Source of the DNA: an uncultured Pelagibacteraceae bacterium
GTDB taxonomy: Bacteria > Pseudomonadota > Alphaproteobacteria > Pelagibacterales > Pelagibacteraceae
Reading direction: 5' to 3'
DNA: 64,000 nt
Assembly: GCA_902593405.1 (NCBI GenBank)
Contig: CACJIB010000003.1
Span: forward strand, 1-64,000
Shown piece after piece: positions 28,447 through 38,608 of this stretch (its first letter is position 1; each line of letters opens with the position of its first letter). A program made the position numbers and the translations under genes. Below the pieces are notes generated by a model that did no database searches, was not told the DNA's origin, and was given only the letters and a program-made list of their open reading frames with translations.

Positions 28447-30282
28447 GTGTCGTCAATATTAGGTATATCCGCATTTTATCATGATAGTGCAGCTTGTCTT
28501 TTAAAAGATGGGAAAATTATTGCAGCAGCACAAGAGGAGAGATTTAGTAGAAAAAAACATGATCCAAATTATCCTCATAACGCAATTGAGTTTGTGTTAA
28601 AGTATTCAAATTTAAAATTAAGTGAAGTTGATCAAATAGTTTTTTTTGAGAAACCATTTTTAAAATTTGAAAGATTATTAGAAACATATGTAGCTTTTGC
28701 TCCTAGAGGTTTCGTTTCTTTTGCAAAAGCTATGCCTTTATGGATTAAGGAAAAGCTTTTTCAAAAAAATCTTTTATTTAATAAACTAAAAAAACATGAT
28801 GAAAATTACAAATCTGACGAAAATATTTTTTTTTCAGACCATCATCTAAGCCATGCAGCAAGTGCTTTTTTCCCATCTCCTTTTAAAGAAGCTGTCGTAT
28901 TAACAGCAGACGGTGTAGGTGAGTGGGCAACAACAACCGTTGCTGTGGGAAAAGATAATAATCTAGAAATTAAAAAAGAAATTCACTTTCCACATTCACT
29001 TGGATTACTCTATTCTGCCTTTACTTTTTACACGGGTTTTAAAGTAAATAGTGGAGAGTATAAATTAATGGGTTTAGCTCCTTATGGAAATCCTATTTAT
29101 GAAGATAAAGTAAAACAATTAGTTGATTTAAAAGAAGATGGAACTTTTAGATTGGATCAAAAATATTTTAATTATGCAACTGGACTTACAATGACAAATG
29201 AAAAATTTAATAATTTATTTGGTCAAAAACCTCGTAATCCACAAAATGAAAAGTTAACACAATTTCATATGGATATTGCAGCTTCAATTCAAAAAGTTAC
29301 TGAAGAGATAATGATTAATTTAGCTAAATCTATTCGAGAAGAATATGGTATTAAAAACTTATGTCTAGCTGGTGGTGTAGCTTTGAATTGTGTTGCAAAC
29401 GGAAAAATTCTTAAAGAAAAAATTTTTGACAATATTTGGATTCAACCAGCAGCTGGTGATGCTGGTGGTTCTTTAGGCGCAGCTTTAGCTTTATGGTATA
29501 TTGATCAAGGAAATAAAAGGTCAGTAAATTCAAATGATGACATGAAAGGTTCATATTTAGGTACTGAATTTGATCAGGATGATATTGAAACAGAGTTGAA
29601 AACTGTAGGAGCAAATTTTGAAATTTTAAAGTATGATGAATTAATTGATAAAACCGCTGAACTTTTATCAAATGAAAAAGCTATAGGATGGTTTCAGGGC
29701 AGAATGGAATTTGGTCCAAGAGCTTTAGGAGGCAGGTCTATTTTAGGAGATCCTAGATCTGACAAAATGCAAAAAAATTTAAATCTTAAGGTAAAATATA
29801 GAGAAAGTTTTAGACCTTTTGCACCTTCAGTTATTAGAGAAGATTTGTCAGAATGGTTCGAAATGAATGTTGATAGCCCTTACATGTTATTAGTAGCTAA
29901 TATCAACTCTAATAAAAAAATTGAAATGAATGATGAGCAAAAAAAACTTTTTGGTATAGATAAATTAAATGTCAAGAGATCTGAAATTCCAGCAGTAACT
30001 CATGTTGATTATTCAGCTAGAGTTCAAACAGTTACAAAAGATACCAATGTTCGTTATTATGATTTAATTTCTAAGTTTAAGGAAAAAACGGGTTGTCCTG
30101 TTATTGTAAATACTTCCTTTAATGTAAGAGGTGAACCAATTGTAAATACACCAGCTGATGCTTTTAATTGTTTTATGGGTACTGAGTTAGATTATTTGGT
30201 TATTGGTGATTGTATTTTAGATAAAACAAAACAAGATTCTAAACTTAAAAAAGACTACACTAAAGAATTTGAATTGGATTAA
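28447..30282 (+). CDS. Carbamoyltransferase (NodU/CmcH family)
   Basis: GTG start; 'LGISAFYHDSAACLLKDGKIIAAAQEERFSRKKHD', 'GRMEFGPRALGGRSILGDPR'. Confidence 0.95.
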   Translation: MSSILGISAFYHDSAACLLKDGKIIAAAQEERFSRKKHDPNYPHNAIEFVLKYSNLKLSEVDQIVFFEKPFLKFERLLETYVAFAPRGFVSFAKAMPLWIKEKLFQKNLLFNKLKKHDENYKSDENIFFSDHHLSHAASAFFPSPFKEAVVLTADGVGEWATTTVAVGKDNNLEIKKEIHFPHSLGLLYSAFTFYTGFKVNSGEYKLMGLAPYGNPIYEDKVKQLVDLKEDGTFRLDQKYFNYATGLTMTNEKFNNLFGQKPRNPQNEKLTQFHMDIAASIQKVTEEIMINLAKSIREEYGIKNLCLAGGVALNCVANGKILKEKIFDNIWIQPAAGDAGGSLGAALALWYIDQGNKRSVNSNDDMKGSYLGTEFDQDDIETELKTVGANFEILKYDELIDKTAELLSNEKAIGWFQGRMEFGPRALGGRSILGDPRSDKMQKNLNLKVKYRESFRPFAPSVIREDLSEWFEMNVDSPYMLLVANINSNKKIEMNDEQKKLFGIDKLNVKRSEIPAVTHVDYSARVQTVTKDTNVRYYDLISKFKEKTGCPVIVNTSFNVRGEPIVNTPADAFNCFMGTELDYLVIGDCILDKTKQDSKLKKDYTKEFELD

Positions 30283-31400
30283 AAATTGATATTTTTTTTA
30301 ATACTTTCAAACACTATTTTACTTCCATTTTCGTTCCAATGAACATCCCCATATATAAAATTATCAAAAATAAATTGATTATTATTTTTAGATTTAAAAT
30401 TATCATATAAGCTTAAAAAATTAATTTTTCTTTTTTTTGTAAATTCTTTCCAGTATTTTTCATGGTAATTATCACCAAAAGCCACTTGAGCTGGCCAAGG
30501 ATAAACTATTAAAGTTGATTGTATATTATTTTGTTTTAATAATTGAAATAATTTTTCTAAAAATATTTCTGATTGTTTGAGACCATCCTTAATTTCCTCA
30601 AATTTCTCATTATTATAGGTCCAATAACCTCTATCTATATGTGTCATTCTATAAAACATTACTTCATCTTTATTCGTATCAAAAAAACTTTTATCTAGAT
30701 TTCTTGAAGTCTTATATTTTAATTTTATGTAATTTTTTGTAATTTCGGTTTTATCAGATATTAGATTTAAAAATCTAAAAGTAATTGTATTATCTCTTAA
30801 CAGTCTACCTAGTGAATAAAAATTCTTTTTAAATATATTGCGATTTTTTCTCTCTTTATAAGTTAAAATATTTCCTTCATTGTCAAATTTAATAAATAAT
30901 TCATCATAAATGTCTGATACATCTAAAAAAATTAAAGCTTGATCAAATTTGTATCCTTGATTTATGTAATATTCAGTTTTTTTAAAATAAATACTTGGAG
31001 AGTATGAACCAACTGCACTATTTAAAATTTCATAATTTTTTCCTAAGTAATTTTCTAACAATCCTGCAAAAGTATTTTTATAATTTACACCCGAGCCCTC
31101 AATAAAAGAATCTCCTATTAGTAGAATTCTTTTTTGTTTTAAATTATTTTTTGAAACTACTCTATTTTTTTTGTCGATAAACCCGATTGAATTAGTAATA
31201 ATTTTTTTTGTGATTTTGCCACCCCATTTTTCATCCTCATTGATGTTAGGTAATAATCCATGATGATAGATTTCTGATGGAATTCTCCAATATTTTTCAT
31301 TCCAGTCTGCAATATTCCAGTAATTGGTACTTTTTAATATTAAATTTGAAATTAAAAAGTCAAAAAAAAGAAATAATGTTAAATATTTTAATTTTTTCAT
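30279..31400 (-). CDS. SGNH/GDSL hydrolase-family protein
   Basis: 'RILLIGDSFIEGSGVNYKNTFAGLLE' and late 'DVHWNENGSKIV' blocks. Confidence 0.8.
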   Translation of the reverse strand: MKKLKYLTLFLFFDFLISNLILKSTNYWNIADWNEKYWRIPSEIYHHGLLPNINEDEKWGGKITKKIITNSIGFIDKKNRVVSKNNLKQKRILLIGDSFIEGSGVNYKNTFAGLLENYLGKNYEILNSAVGSYSPSIYFKKTEYYINQGYKFDQALIFLDVSDIYDELFIKFDNEGNILTYKERKNRNIFKKNFYSLGRLLRDNTITFRFLNLISDKTEITKNYIKLKYKTSRNLDKSFFDTNKDEVMFYRMTHIDRGYWTYNNEKFEEIKDGLKQSEIFLEKLFQLLKQNNIQSTLIVYPWPAQVAFGDNYHEKYWKEFTKKRKINFLSLYDNFKSKNNNQFIFDNFIYGDVHWNENGSKIVFESIKKNINF

Positions 31401-31457
31401 TTTATATAAATACAGATTTTCATTTATTTTTTATTATTATATTAAAAGAGAAATTAA

Positions 31458-32762
31458 ATGAATTTAATAAATGATAATAGCTGTGCTTGGATTAATGATC
31501 TTTCTAAAAGGATAAATATTAAGTCAATCAGCAAAAATGAAAATTGTGATTTCCTCGTAATTGGAGCTGGTTATACAGGATTGTCTGCAGCAAGAAAACT
31601 AGGTCAACTTTATCCTAATCAAAAAATATTATTAGTAGATGCTCAGCTAGCAGGAGAGGGAGCAAGTTCGAGAAATTCTGGCTATCTAGTTGATACAACA
31701 CTAAATGATGGTTTTACGTCTAATAAAGAATTAGATAATTATAAAAAAAAAACAGACATTTATAAATTAGGAATAGATGCTGTTAAAAAATTTATTAAAG
31801 AATATCAGGTAGATTGTGATTGGAATGAATGTGGAAAATATTTTGCTTCATCAAAAGTAGAAGATAAAAAAATATTAGATAAATTCTCAGTTACTTTATC
31901 CAAATTAGGTTTTGAACATAATTTATTATCTAACGAAGAACTAAGAAAGAGATTGGGTACTAATTTTTACAAAATAGCTCTTCATACAAAAGGGGGAATT
32001 TTATTGCATCCGGGTAAATTAGTTAGAGCTATGATTGATACATTGCCAGATAATGTAAATCTTTATGAAAATTCTTCTTTGTTAAATTGGAATATAGCTA
32101 ATAACAAAGTTATTTGTAATTTTAAAAACGGTTTAATTAAAACTAAAAAAATAATTTTTGCTACAAATGGGTTTTTAAGGTCTTTAGGAATAAAATCTAA
32201 TTACAATTTTCCTATTACTTTGACAGCAAGTATGACTAGATCTTTAACAAATGAAGAGTTCGTATCTATTGGTGAGCCAAAAGAGTGGGGGGTTTTACCT
32301 GTTAAACCAATGGGAGCCACTATTAGAATGACAAAGGATAGAAGAATTTTAATTAGAAATACTGCTGAAGTTTGCAATCCTTATCAAATGTCTAAATCTG
32401 TATTACAAAAAAGATCATTAAAACAAAAGATTGGAATTAAAAAAAGATTTCCTCAATTACCTCAAAATATCATAAGATCAAGTTGGTCAGGTGTAGTTTC
32501 ACGATCAAGAAATAGCTCTCAAATTTTTGAAATGATAGATCAAAACGTTTTTGTTGCAGGATGTTATAATGGTTCAGGAATAGGAGTTGGAACATTATTT
32601 GGTGAACAAATTGCAATTAAAGCATCTGGAGAACATTCAAACGAAATTGAGACTATTGAAAAAAGAAAAAAACCTAATTTATTACCTCCACAGCCATTTT
32701 TAAATTTAGGTATTAAAGCAAGATTAATTTATGAAAGGTTTATAGCGAACTCAGATATTTAA
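31458..32762 (+). CDS. FAD-dependent amine/amino-acid oxidoreductase (DAO/PuuB-like)
   Basis: 'CDFLVIGAGYTGLSAARKLGQLYP' Rossmann motif and 'GEGASSRNSGYL'. Confidence 0.9.
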   Translation: MNLINDNSCAWINDLSKRINIKSISKNENCDFLVIGAGYTGLSAARKLGQLYPNQKILLVDAQLAGEGASSRNSGYLVDTTLNDGFTSNKELDNYKKKTDIYKLGIDAVKKFIKEYQVDCDWNECGKYFASSKVEDKKILDKFSVTLSKLGFEHNLLSNEELRKRLGTNFYKIALHTKGGILLHPGKLVRAMIDTLPDNVNLYENSSLLNWNIANNKVICNFKNGLIKTKKIIFATNGFLRSLGIKSNYNFPITLTASMTRSLTNEEFVSIGEPKEWGVLPVKPMGATIRMTKDRRILIRNTAEVCNPYQMSKSVLQKRSLKQKIGIKKRFPQLPQNIIRSSWSGVVSRSRNSSQIFEMIDQNVFVAGCYNGSGIGVGTLFGEQIAIKASGEHSNEIETIEKRKKPNLLPPQPFLNLGIKARLIYERFIANSDI

Positions 32763-33506
32763 TTATTTATAATTAATTAAAATTTTCATAAGTAGTTTAT
32801 TTTTTGCAATTAGATCAATAATTTTTTTTTTTATATTTCCTTTTTTTTTATAATTCACATAAATACAATTAAGCAAATAGTGTAATTCATCATCAATTAT
32901 ATAATTATCAATTATATGATCTCTAGAGAAAAATGTTTTATTTAAAAAAAATAAATTTCCAGTGTATCCAATTAATTCAAATTTTTTAGAAACCTCATTA
33001 TATATTGATGAAAAACTATTACATTTGCCATCTAAAGAGTGTTCAGATAATACTCCGTACTTTTGTCGTCCGCCCTCTATTATTAATAATTTTGGAAAAT
33101 AAACTTTTAAAGACCTGTAAACATCTAAATCATACGAGTCGATATCAATTGACATAATATCAATGTTATTTTTAACATTATTTTTTTTTAAAATGTTATC
33201 TAATGTATCTTGATGATTTTTTTCAAATTGAACTTTTTTGTTTATAGGTTTAATTTGTGGATACATTTCTTTTAATTTTTCTAATTTATTGAAAAGAATT
33301 TTATCTATTTCAATAAATATGGCATTATTAACCTTATTGTTATTAATGAGATTAAAAGTATTAGAGTTTTTTTCGATATCACCTGCTCCAAATTCAACAA
33401 TATTTAATTTTTTTTCAGAAAAACTTCTTATAAGAATTTCTTCTATGATCCCATCCTCACCATTTTGTGAAAAATTATCAAATTTGTATAAATGTAAATT
33501 TTTCAT
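32763..33506 (-). CDS. FkbM-like methyltransferase-type protein
   Basis: 'SQNGEDGIIEEIL...LNIVEFGAGD' and 'IDIMSIDIDSYDLDVYRSL' SAM-binding-like motifs. Confidence 0.6.
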   Translation of the reverse strand: MKNLHLYKFDNFSQNGEDGIIEEILIRSFSEKKLNIVEFGAGDIEKNSNTFNLINNNKVNNAIFIEIDKILFNKLEKLKEMYPQIKPINKKVQFEKNHQDTLDNILKKNNVKNNIDIMSIDIDSYDLDVYRSLKVYFPKLLIIEGGRQKYGVLSEHSLDGKCNSFSSIYNEVSKKFELIGYTGNLFFLNKTFFSRDHIIDNYIIDDELHYLLNCIYVNYKKKGNIKKKIIDLIAKNKLLMKILINYK

Positions 33507-33570
33507 AGCTTAATATCTGACTACCTAGGAACTGAAATTATATCTTTATGGGTTCTTCTCATACAGCTTA

Positions 33571-34368
33571 TTATTTCAATACAGACATAGGATCAAGTCT
33601 TGTTTGAAACCAATTAATTCTAAAATCTAGGTGAGGTCCAGTTGATCTTCCTGTAGATCCTACGGTTCCTATTATATCTCCTCGATTAATTTGATCACCA
33701 ACTGTGACTAATACATTTTCTAAATGAGAATATATTGTTGATATCCCGTGACCATGGTCCATTATAACAGTACCTCCTGTATAATATAAATTATCTTCAG
33801 CCATAGTAACAATACCCGAACCAGAAGATTTAATCATCGTTCCTTGTTTGGCTGCAATATCTATTCCATAGTGAGGCCATCTTGGTTTACCATTTAAAAT
33901 TCTTTGACTACCATAAACACCACTGATTATGCCCTCTACTGGCATGATAAATTTTTCCTTAAAAAATTGTAAATCAGAATTAATAGCTCTTGCTTCTCCA
34001 ATTGCATTATTTTCTTTTTTAATTCTTTTATAAACAGACTCAGGTGGGGTGACTTTACTTTCTGCCAAACCATCTATTCTTTGTATATTATATTTCCTCT
34101 TTAAAACTTTTTTTGTGACTATTGATTTTTTTCCATTAATAATTTTTGCAAATGTTAGATCATATTTTTGATCTCTGTCTATACCAAATACAAAATAACC
34201 ATCTTTTGAAACTTTTACTTCTTTTTTTCCGACCAAAATTTTAGCTTTAGGGTCAGTTTTGCCTAATATAAAATGACCTTGTAGAAATTTACCTTGGAAC
34301 TCAATAGCTTTAACTGGTGATGTAAAAATTAAAAAAACAAAAAAAAGTCTATAAATTATTGAGCTGTC
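33571..34368 (-). CDS. M23 family metallopeptidase
   Basis: 'PHYGIDIAAKQGTMIKSSGSGIVTMAEDNLYYTGGTVIMDHGHGISTIYSHL' and 'GSTGRSTGPHLDFRI'; start moved to internal M (MDSSIIYRLFFVFLIFTSPVKA signal peptide). Confidence 0.92.
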   Translation of the reverse strand, partial: DSSIIYRLFFVFLIFTSPVKAIEFQGKFLQGHFILGKTDPKAKILVGKKEVKVSKDGYFVFGIDRDQKYDLTFAKIINGKKSIVTKKVLKRKYNIQRIDGLAESKVTPPESVYKRIKKENNAIGEARAINSDLQFFKEKFIMPVEGIISGVYGSQRILNGKPRWPHYGIDIAAKQGTMIKSSGSGIVTMAEDNLYYTGGTVIMDHGHGISTIYSHLENVLVTVGDQINRGDIIGTVGSTGRSTGPHLDFRINWFQTRLDPMSVLK

Positions 34369-35114
34369 CATCCACCATCTATAATTATTGATGTTCCAGT
34401 TATCATTGAAGATGCTGATGATGCCAAAAAGCATACTGTTGTAGCAATATCACTTTCAGTGGCCGCTTTTCCTATTGGTATATTTCCAAGGGCTAATTTT
34501 TTAAATTTTTTGTTTTTAAAAAAATTTTTAACCATAGGTGTTTCAACAAAAGTAGGCGCTACCGTATTAACTCTGATATTTTTTTTTGCTAACTCTACAC
34601 CCATTCCTTTAGTTAGTCCTTCTATTCCAAATTTTGTCATATTGTATACGTTTCTACCACTCATACCAACATGACCTAGTTGAGATGACATATTTATAAT
34701 TGAGCCAGGTCTTTTTTTATTTTTTAGCATCTTTTTTACAACTATTTGTGCCACGTTAAATGCTGCTTTTAGATTTAAATCTACGAGGTAATTCATACTT
34801 TTTTGTTTAATTTTTTCAAAGGGCTCCGGAATATTAGTTCCTGCATTGTTTACCAGCACATCAATAATTTTAATTTTTTCTAATTTTTGTTTTAAATCTT
34901 TATAGTTCATTACATCGCACGAAACTTTAATAATTTTCCCCTTAACTTTTTTAATATCCTTTTCTAATTTATTTAAATCTGAGGGAGTTCTACTTAGAGC
35001 TATAACTGTTGCACCTGCTTCAGCTAGTGCGATGGAACAAGCTCTTCCCAATCCTTTACCTGCACCAGTAACTAAAGCATATTTGTTTTTTAGATTTATT
35101 TTTTGAAGATACAT
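34356..35114 (-). CDS. Short-chain dehydrogenase/reductase
   Basis: 'ALVTGAGKGLGRACSIAL', 'NNAGTN', 'YNMTK'. Confidence 0.93.
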   Translation of the reverse strand: MYLQKINLKNKYALVTGAGKGLGRACSIALAEAGATVIALSRTPSDLNKLEKDIKKVKGKIIKVSCDVMNYKDLKQKLEKIKIIDVLVNNAGTNIPEPFEKIKQKSMNYLVDLNLKAAFNVAQIVVKKMLKNKKRPGSIINMSSQLGHVGMSGRNVYNMTKFGIEGLTKGMGVELAKKNIRVNTVAPTFVETPMVKNFFKNKKFKKLALGNIPIGKAATESDIATTVCFLASSASSMITGTSIIIDGGWTAQ

Positions 35115-35707
35115 TAAAAGAATATTATTTTAATATCTGTGTAAATCAACTCTACAGCTACTATTAATATTGCTAATAATCCAACCCAAGCAATCCATTT
35201 ATATTTTTTAATCCATCCAGATATTAATGTTGCTGCAGTTGCCATTAAAATGATTGATAACACTAACCCAAATACAAGTAGTCCATAATGATCGCCTGCT
35301 GCGCCTGCAACTCCTAAAACATTATCTAAACTCATTGTAAAATCTGCCAGTAGAACTGTCCAAATAGCCTTTAAAAAACTAGAATTGTCTACTTTAACAT
35401 TCTCTTCTGTTTCTGAACCTTTGATTACATCTACATATAGTTTGTAAACAATATAAAGTAATAAAATTCCCCCTATTAATCTTAATCCAGTTATTTGTAG
35501 TAGATAAGCTGTGAGTAGCGTTAGAATTATTCTTAAAATTACAGCACCACCGATACCCCAGAATATAACTTTTTTTCTTTGTTCGACTGGAAATTTAGAT
35601 GCAACCATTCCAATTATAATTGCATTATCTCCTGCTAAAACTAGATCAATAAAAATGATTTGAGTTAATATTGCTATTTGCTCAGGTGTAAAAAATTCTG
35701 CAAACAT
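35114..35707 (-). CDS. TerC family integral membrane protein
   Basis: 'IFIDLVLAGDNAIIIGMVA' and 'LADFTMSLDNVLGVAGAA' motifs. Confidence 0.93.
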   Translation of the reverse strand: MFAEFFTPEQIAILTQIIFIDLVLAGDNAIIIGMVASKFPVEQRKKVIFWGIGGAVILRIILTLLTAYLLQITGLRLIGGILLLYIVYKLYVDVIKGSETEENVKVDNSSFLKAIWTVLLADFTMSLDNVLGVAGAAGDHYGLLVFGLVLSIILMATAATLISGWIKKYKWIAWVGLLAILIVAVELIYTDIKIIFF

Positions 35708-37302
35708 TATTGTTGTAGTATCATGTCTGCACCTTTTTCTGCAATCATTATTGTTGGGGCATTTGTATTACCTGAAGTGATGTTTGGCATTATTGATGCA
35801 TCTATAACTCTCAAATTATTAATACCCCTAACCTTAAGTTTTTCATCTACTACAGACATTTCATCTTGACCCATTTTACAAGTTCCAACTGGGTGAAAAA
35901 TAGTTTGAGCATAATTAGAGGCTTCTTTAACTAATTCCTCATCGTCATTTAAATGAATGCCAGGTCTGTATTCTTCTGGAGTGTATTTTTTGAAAGTTTT
36001 CGACTCCATTATAATTTTTCTAGTTAATTTAAGTCCTTTAGCTGCAATCATTCTATCGTGATCAGTTGATAGATAGTTTTGTTTTATTTTTGCATAAGTT
36101 CTTGAGTCTTTATCAACAATGCTAACATGCCCTCTACTTGTTGGTCTGATATTTGAAACAGTAGGGGTGAATGCATGAAAATCATGATTTTTTGTAGCTC
36201 CCAAAGTATCCATGCTCATAGGCTGAACATGCCATTGTAAGTCTGGTAGTTCTAAAGATGGATCGCTTTTAGCAAACATACAAAGTTGACTAGCACCCAT
36301 GGTCATTGGGCCACTTCTTTTAAAAATATATTCTAAGCCAATCATTAAATTTCCAAACAAACTATTAATTTTTTTATTCAGGGATTTTAATCCATTAATT
36401 TTATAAATGGGTCTAAGCATTAAATGATCGTGTAAATTTTCTCCAACCCCATTTAAATTTTGCACCATATCAATTCCAAGATTTTTAAGTTTTTCAGGAT
36501 TTCCTATACCAGAAACTTGTAAGATTTGAGGAGATCCGATAGCCCCTGATGAAATTATAATTTCTTTATTTGCTTGAACCTTTTTTAATTCATTTCCTTC
36601 CCAATACTCAATTTCTTTAGCAGTTTTATTTTCAAAATTTATTTTTTTGACATGTGAATGAGTTAAAATTTTTAAATTTTTCCTGCTCTTGATTGGGTTT
36701 AAATATCCAACAGATGTACTACATCTGAAGCCATCCTTTTCAGTTACTTGGAAATAACCACAGCCATGATTATCACCAGTATTAAAATCTTTTGTTTTTG
36801 GAATACCAAATTCCTCAGCAGCATTTTGAAATTCATCTAGAAGAGGCAGATGTATTCTTTGATCTGAAACAGATAAAGGGCCTCCAACTCCATGGAACTC
36901 ATCTTTTCCTCTTTCTTGGTTTTCTGCTTTAATAAAATAAGGCAAAACATCATCCCAACCCCAGCCAGTATTACCTAATTGTCTCCAAATATCATAATCT
37001 CTGTGTTGACCTCTAATATAAAGCAGACCATTTATAGAAGAACTGCCTCCTAATGTTTTTCCTCTAGGATACCTAATAGAAATATTGTTCATGCTCTCAT
37101 CTGGTTCTGTTTTGTAGCACCAATCAGTCTTTGGGTTATGCATTGTTTTGAAATAACCAACAGGAATATGAATCCAAGGATAATTATCCTTGCCACCAGC
37201 TTCTACTAAAAGCACTTTATTTAAAGGATTTTCAGATAACCTGTTAGCAAGTACGCATCCTGCTGATCCAGCACCTAAAATTATAAAATCAAAATTATCC
37301 AT
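35707..37302 (-). CDS. GMC-family oxidoreductase (choline dehydrogenase-like)
   Basis: 'DFIILGAGSAGCVLANRLSENP', 'GGSSSINGLLYIRGQ', 'HPVGTCKMG'; start set to MDNFDF in the longer track ORF. Confidence 0.93.
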   Translation of the reverse strand: MDNFDFIILGAGSAGCVLANRLSENPLNKVLLVEAGGKDNYPWIHIPVGYFKTMHNPKTDWCYKTEPDESMNNISIRYPRGKTLGGSSSINGLLYIRGQHRDYDIWRQLGNTGWGWDDVLPYFIKAENQERGKDEFHGVGGPLSVSDQRIHLPLLDEFQNAAEEFGIPKTKDFNTGDNHGCGYFQVTEKDGFRCSTSVGYLNPIKSRKNLKILTHSHVKKINFENKTAKEIEYWEGNELKKVQANKEIIISSGAIGSPQILQVSGIGNPEKLKNLGIDMVQNLNGVGENLHDHLMLRPIYKINGLKSLNKKINSLFGNLMIGLEYIFKRSGPMTMGASQLCMFAKSDPSLELPDLQWHVQPMSMDTLGATKNHDFHAFTPTVSNIRPTSRGHVSIVDKDSRTYAKIKQNYLSTDHDRMIAAKGLKLTRKIIMESKTFKKYTPEEYRPGIHLNDDEELVKEASNYAQTIFHPVGTCKMGQDEMSVVDEKLKVRGINNLRVIDASIMPNITSGNTNAPTIMIAEKGADMILQQ

Positions 37303-37447
37303 ATTAGAACTCTTATAAATTAAATTTTTTTTATTTGTTATATTTCTGTACACAAAAATATCCAAATAATCCAATATTAGCACTTGTTTTAGATTTCATT
37401 CTTTGACAAGCTTTCGTTTTTAAAAATAAAGAGAGGGAAAAAACGAT

Positions 37448-38542
37448 ATGAGAAAAATCATTTCAATGTTATTTGCAGTTGCTATGGTATTTGGATTTAT
37501 TTCAAACGCTAATGCTGCAAAAACACTAAAATGTCAGACAGTTCTTAACACTAAGGCTGATGAAGTTAAAATGTTAAAAGACTTTACTGACACTGTTACA
37601 ACTTTGACAGGTGGATCTCTTAAGTTTGAAATTATGCCTGCAGGAGCAGTTGTTGGTGTAAAAGAAACTTTAGATGCTGTTGATAAAGGACTTATCGACT
37701 GTGGATTTGCTTGGACACACTATTGGTCAGGTGATCACCCTGCCGCTATGTTATTTGGTTCGCCAGTAGCAGGTGGTGGTGTTGGTATTGACAACATCGC
37801 ATTCTTATCATGGTTTCAGTATGGTGGAGGAAAAGAGCTATACGATAGACTATGGAAAGAAATGGGAAGAGATATTAAAGGATTTATGATTCAACCAGTT
37901 GGTCCTGAAGCTTTAGGTTGGTTTCCAAAACCAATTAAAGATATGGCTGATTTTAGAAAATATAAATTCAGAACTCCTCCAGGAATTCCAGGACAAACTT
38001 ATAAAGACATCGGTATAGCGTCTGTTGCTATGGGTGGTGGAGACATTTTACCAGCTTTAGAAGCAGGAACTATTGATGCTGCTGAATGGTGTTGTCCAAA
38101 GCCAGACTTAACGTTTGGTTTCCAAAAAGTATTAAAGCACTACTACTTACAAGGTTTACACCAAGTAGTCGTAAATGCTGACTTTTATATTACTGGAAAA
38201 ACATATGAAGCTATGAGCGCTCATGAGAAGAAGTCTCTAGAAGTTGCAGCAAATGCATCTTTAGCAAAATCTCTAAGTTACAGAATCTATGAAAACGGAA
38301 AAGCTTTAAAAGAGCTTACAGAAGTTCATGGTGTAAAATTAGAAGATACTCCTTCTGATTACTTCACAGAATACATGGCAGCTGCTAAGAAAAGTTTGGA
38401 AACAAATGCAGCTAAAAATGCATTCTTTGCTGAAGTTTGGGACTCTATGAAAGAATTTGCTGATATCGCAGTTCCTTTCTGGAGTGGTGCTCAAATGTCT
38501 AATGCGAAGCTAGGTATGGCTCACGCAGCAACATTAAAGTAA
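37448..38542 (+). CDS. dctP: TRAP transporter substrate-binding protein (DctP/TAXI-like)
   Basis: Signal peptide and 'PALEAGTIDAAEWCCPKPDLTFGFQKVLKHYYLQGLHQ'; followed by DctQ and DctM. Confidence 0.92.
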   Translation: MRKIISMLFAVAMVFGFISNANAAKTLKCQTVLNTKADEVKMLKDFTDTVTTLTGGSLKFEIMPAGAVVGVKETLDAVDKGLIDCGFAWTHYWSGDHPAAMLFGSPVAGGGVGIDNIAFLSWFQYGGGKELYDRLWKEMGRDIKGFMIQPVGPEALGWFPKPIKDMADFRKYKFRTPPGIPGQTYKDIGIASVAMGGGDILPALEAGTIDAAEWCCPKPDLTFGFQKVLKHYYLQGLHQVVVNADFYITGKTYEAMSAHEKKSLEVAANASLAKSLSYRIYENGKALKELTEVHGVKLEDTPSDYFTEYMAAAKKSLETNAAKNAFFAEVWDSMKEFADIAVPFWSGAQMSNAKLGMAHAATLK

Positions 38543-38561
38543 TCATTAAATAATCTTTACG

Positions 38562-38596
38562 TTAGAGCGGACTTAATAGTCCGCTCTAATTTTTTT
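38562..38596 (+). terminator. Strong hairpin with T run between dctP and dctQ
   Basis: ttagagcggact-taat-agtccgctctaa + ttttttt. Confidence 0.9.
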
Positions 38597-38608
38597 ATAT
38601 AAAATTTT

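Noticed and set aside
33521-33562. 13-aa minus ORF MRRTHKDIISVPR between the FkbM-like gene and the M23 peptidase
   Set aside because: Too short to support without conservation data; considered as a leader peptide but there is no adjacent attenuator-like structure.
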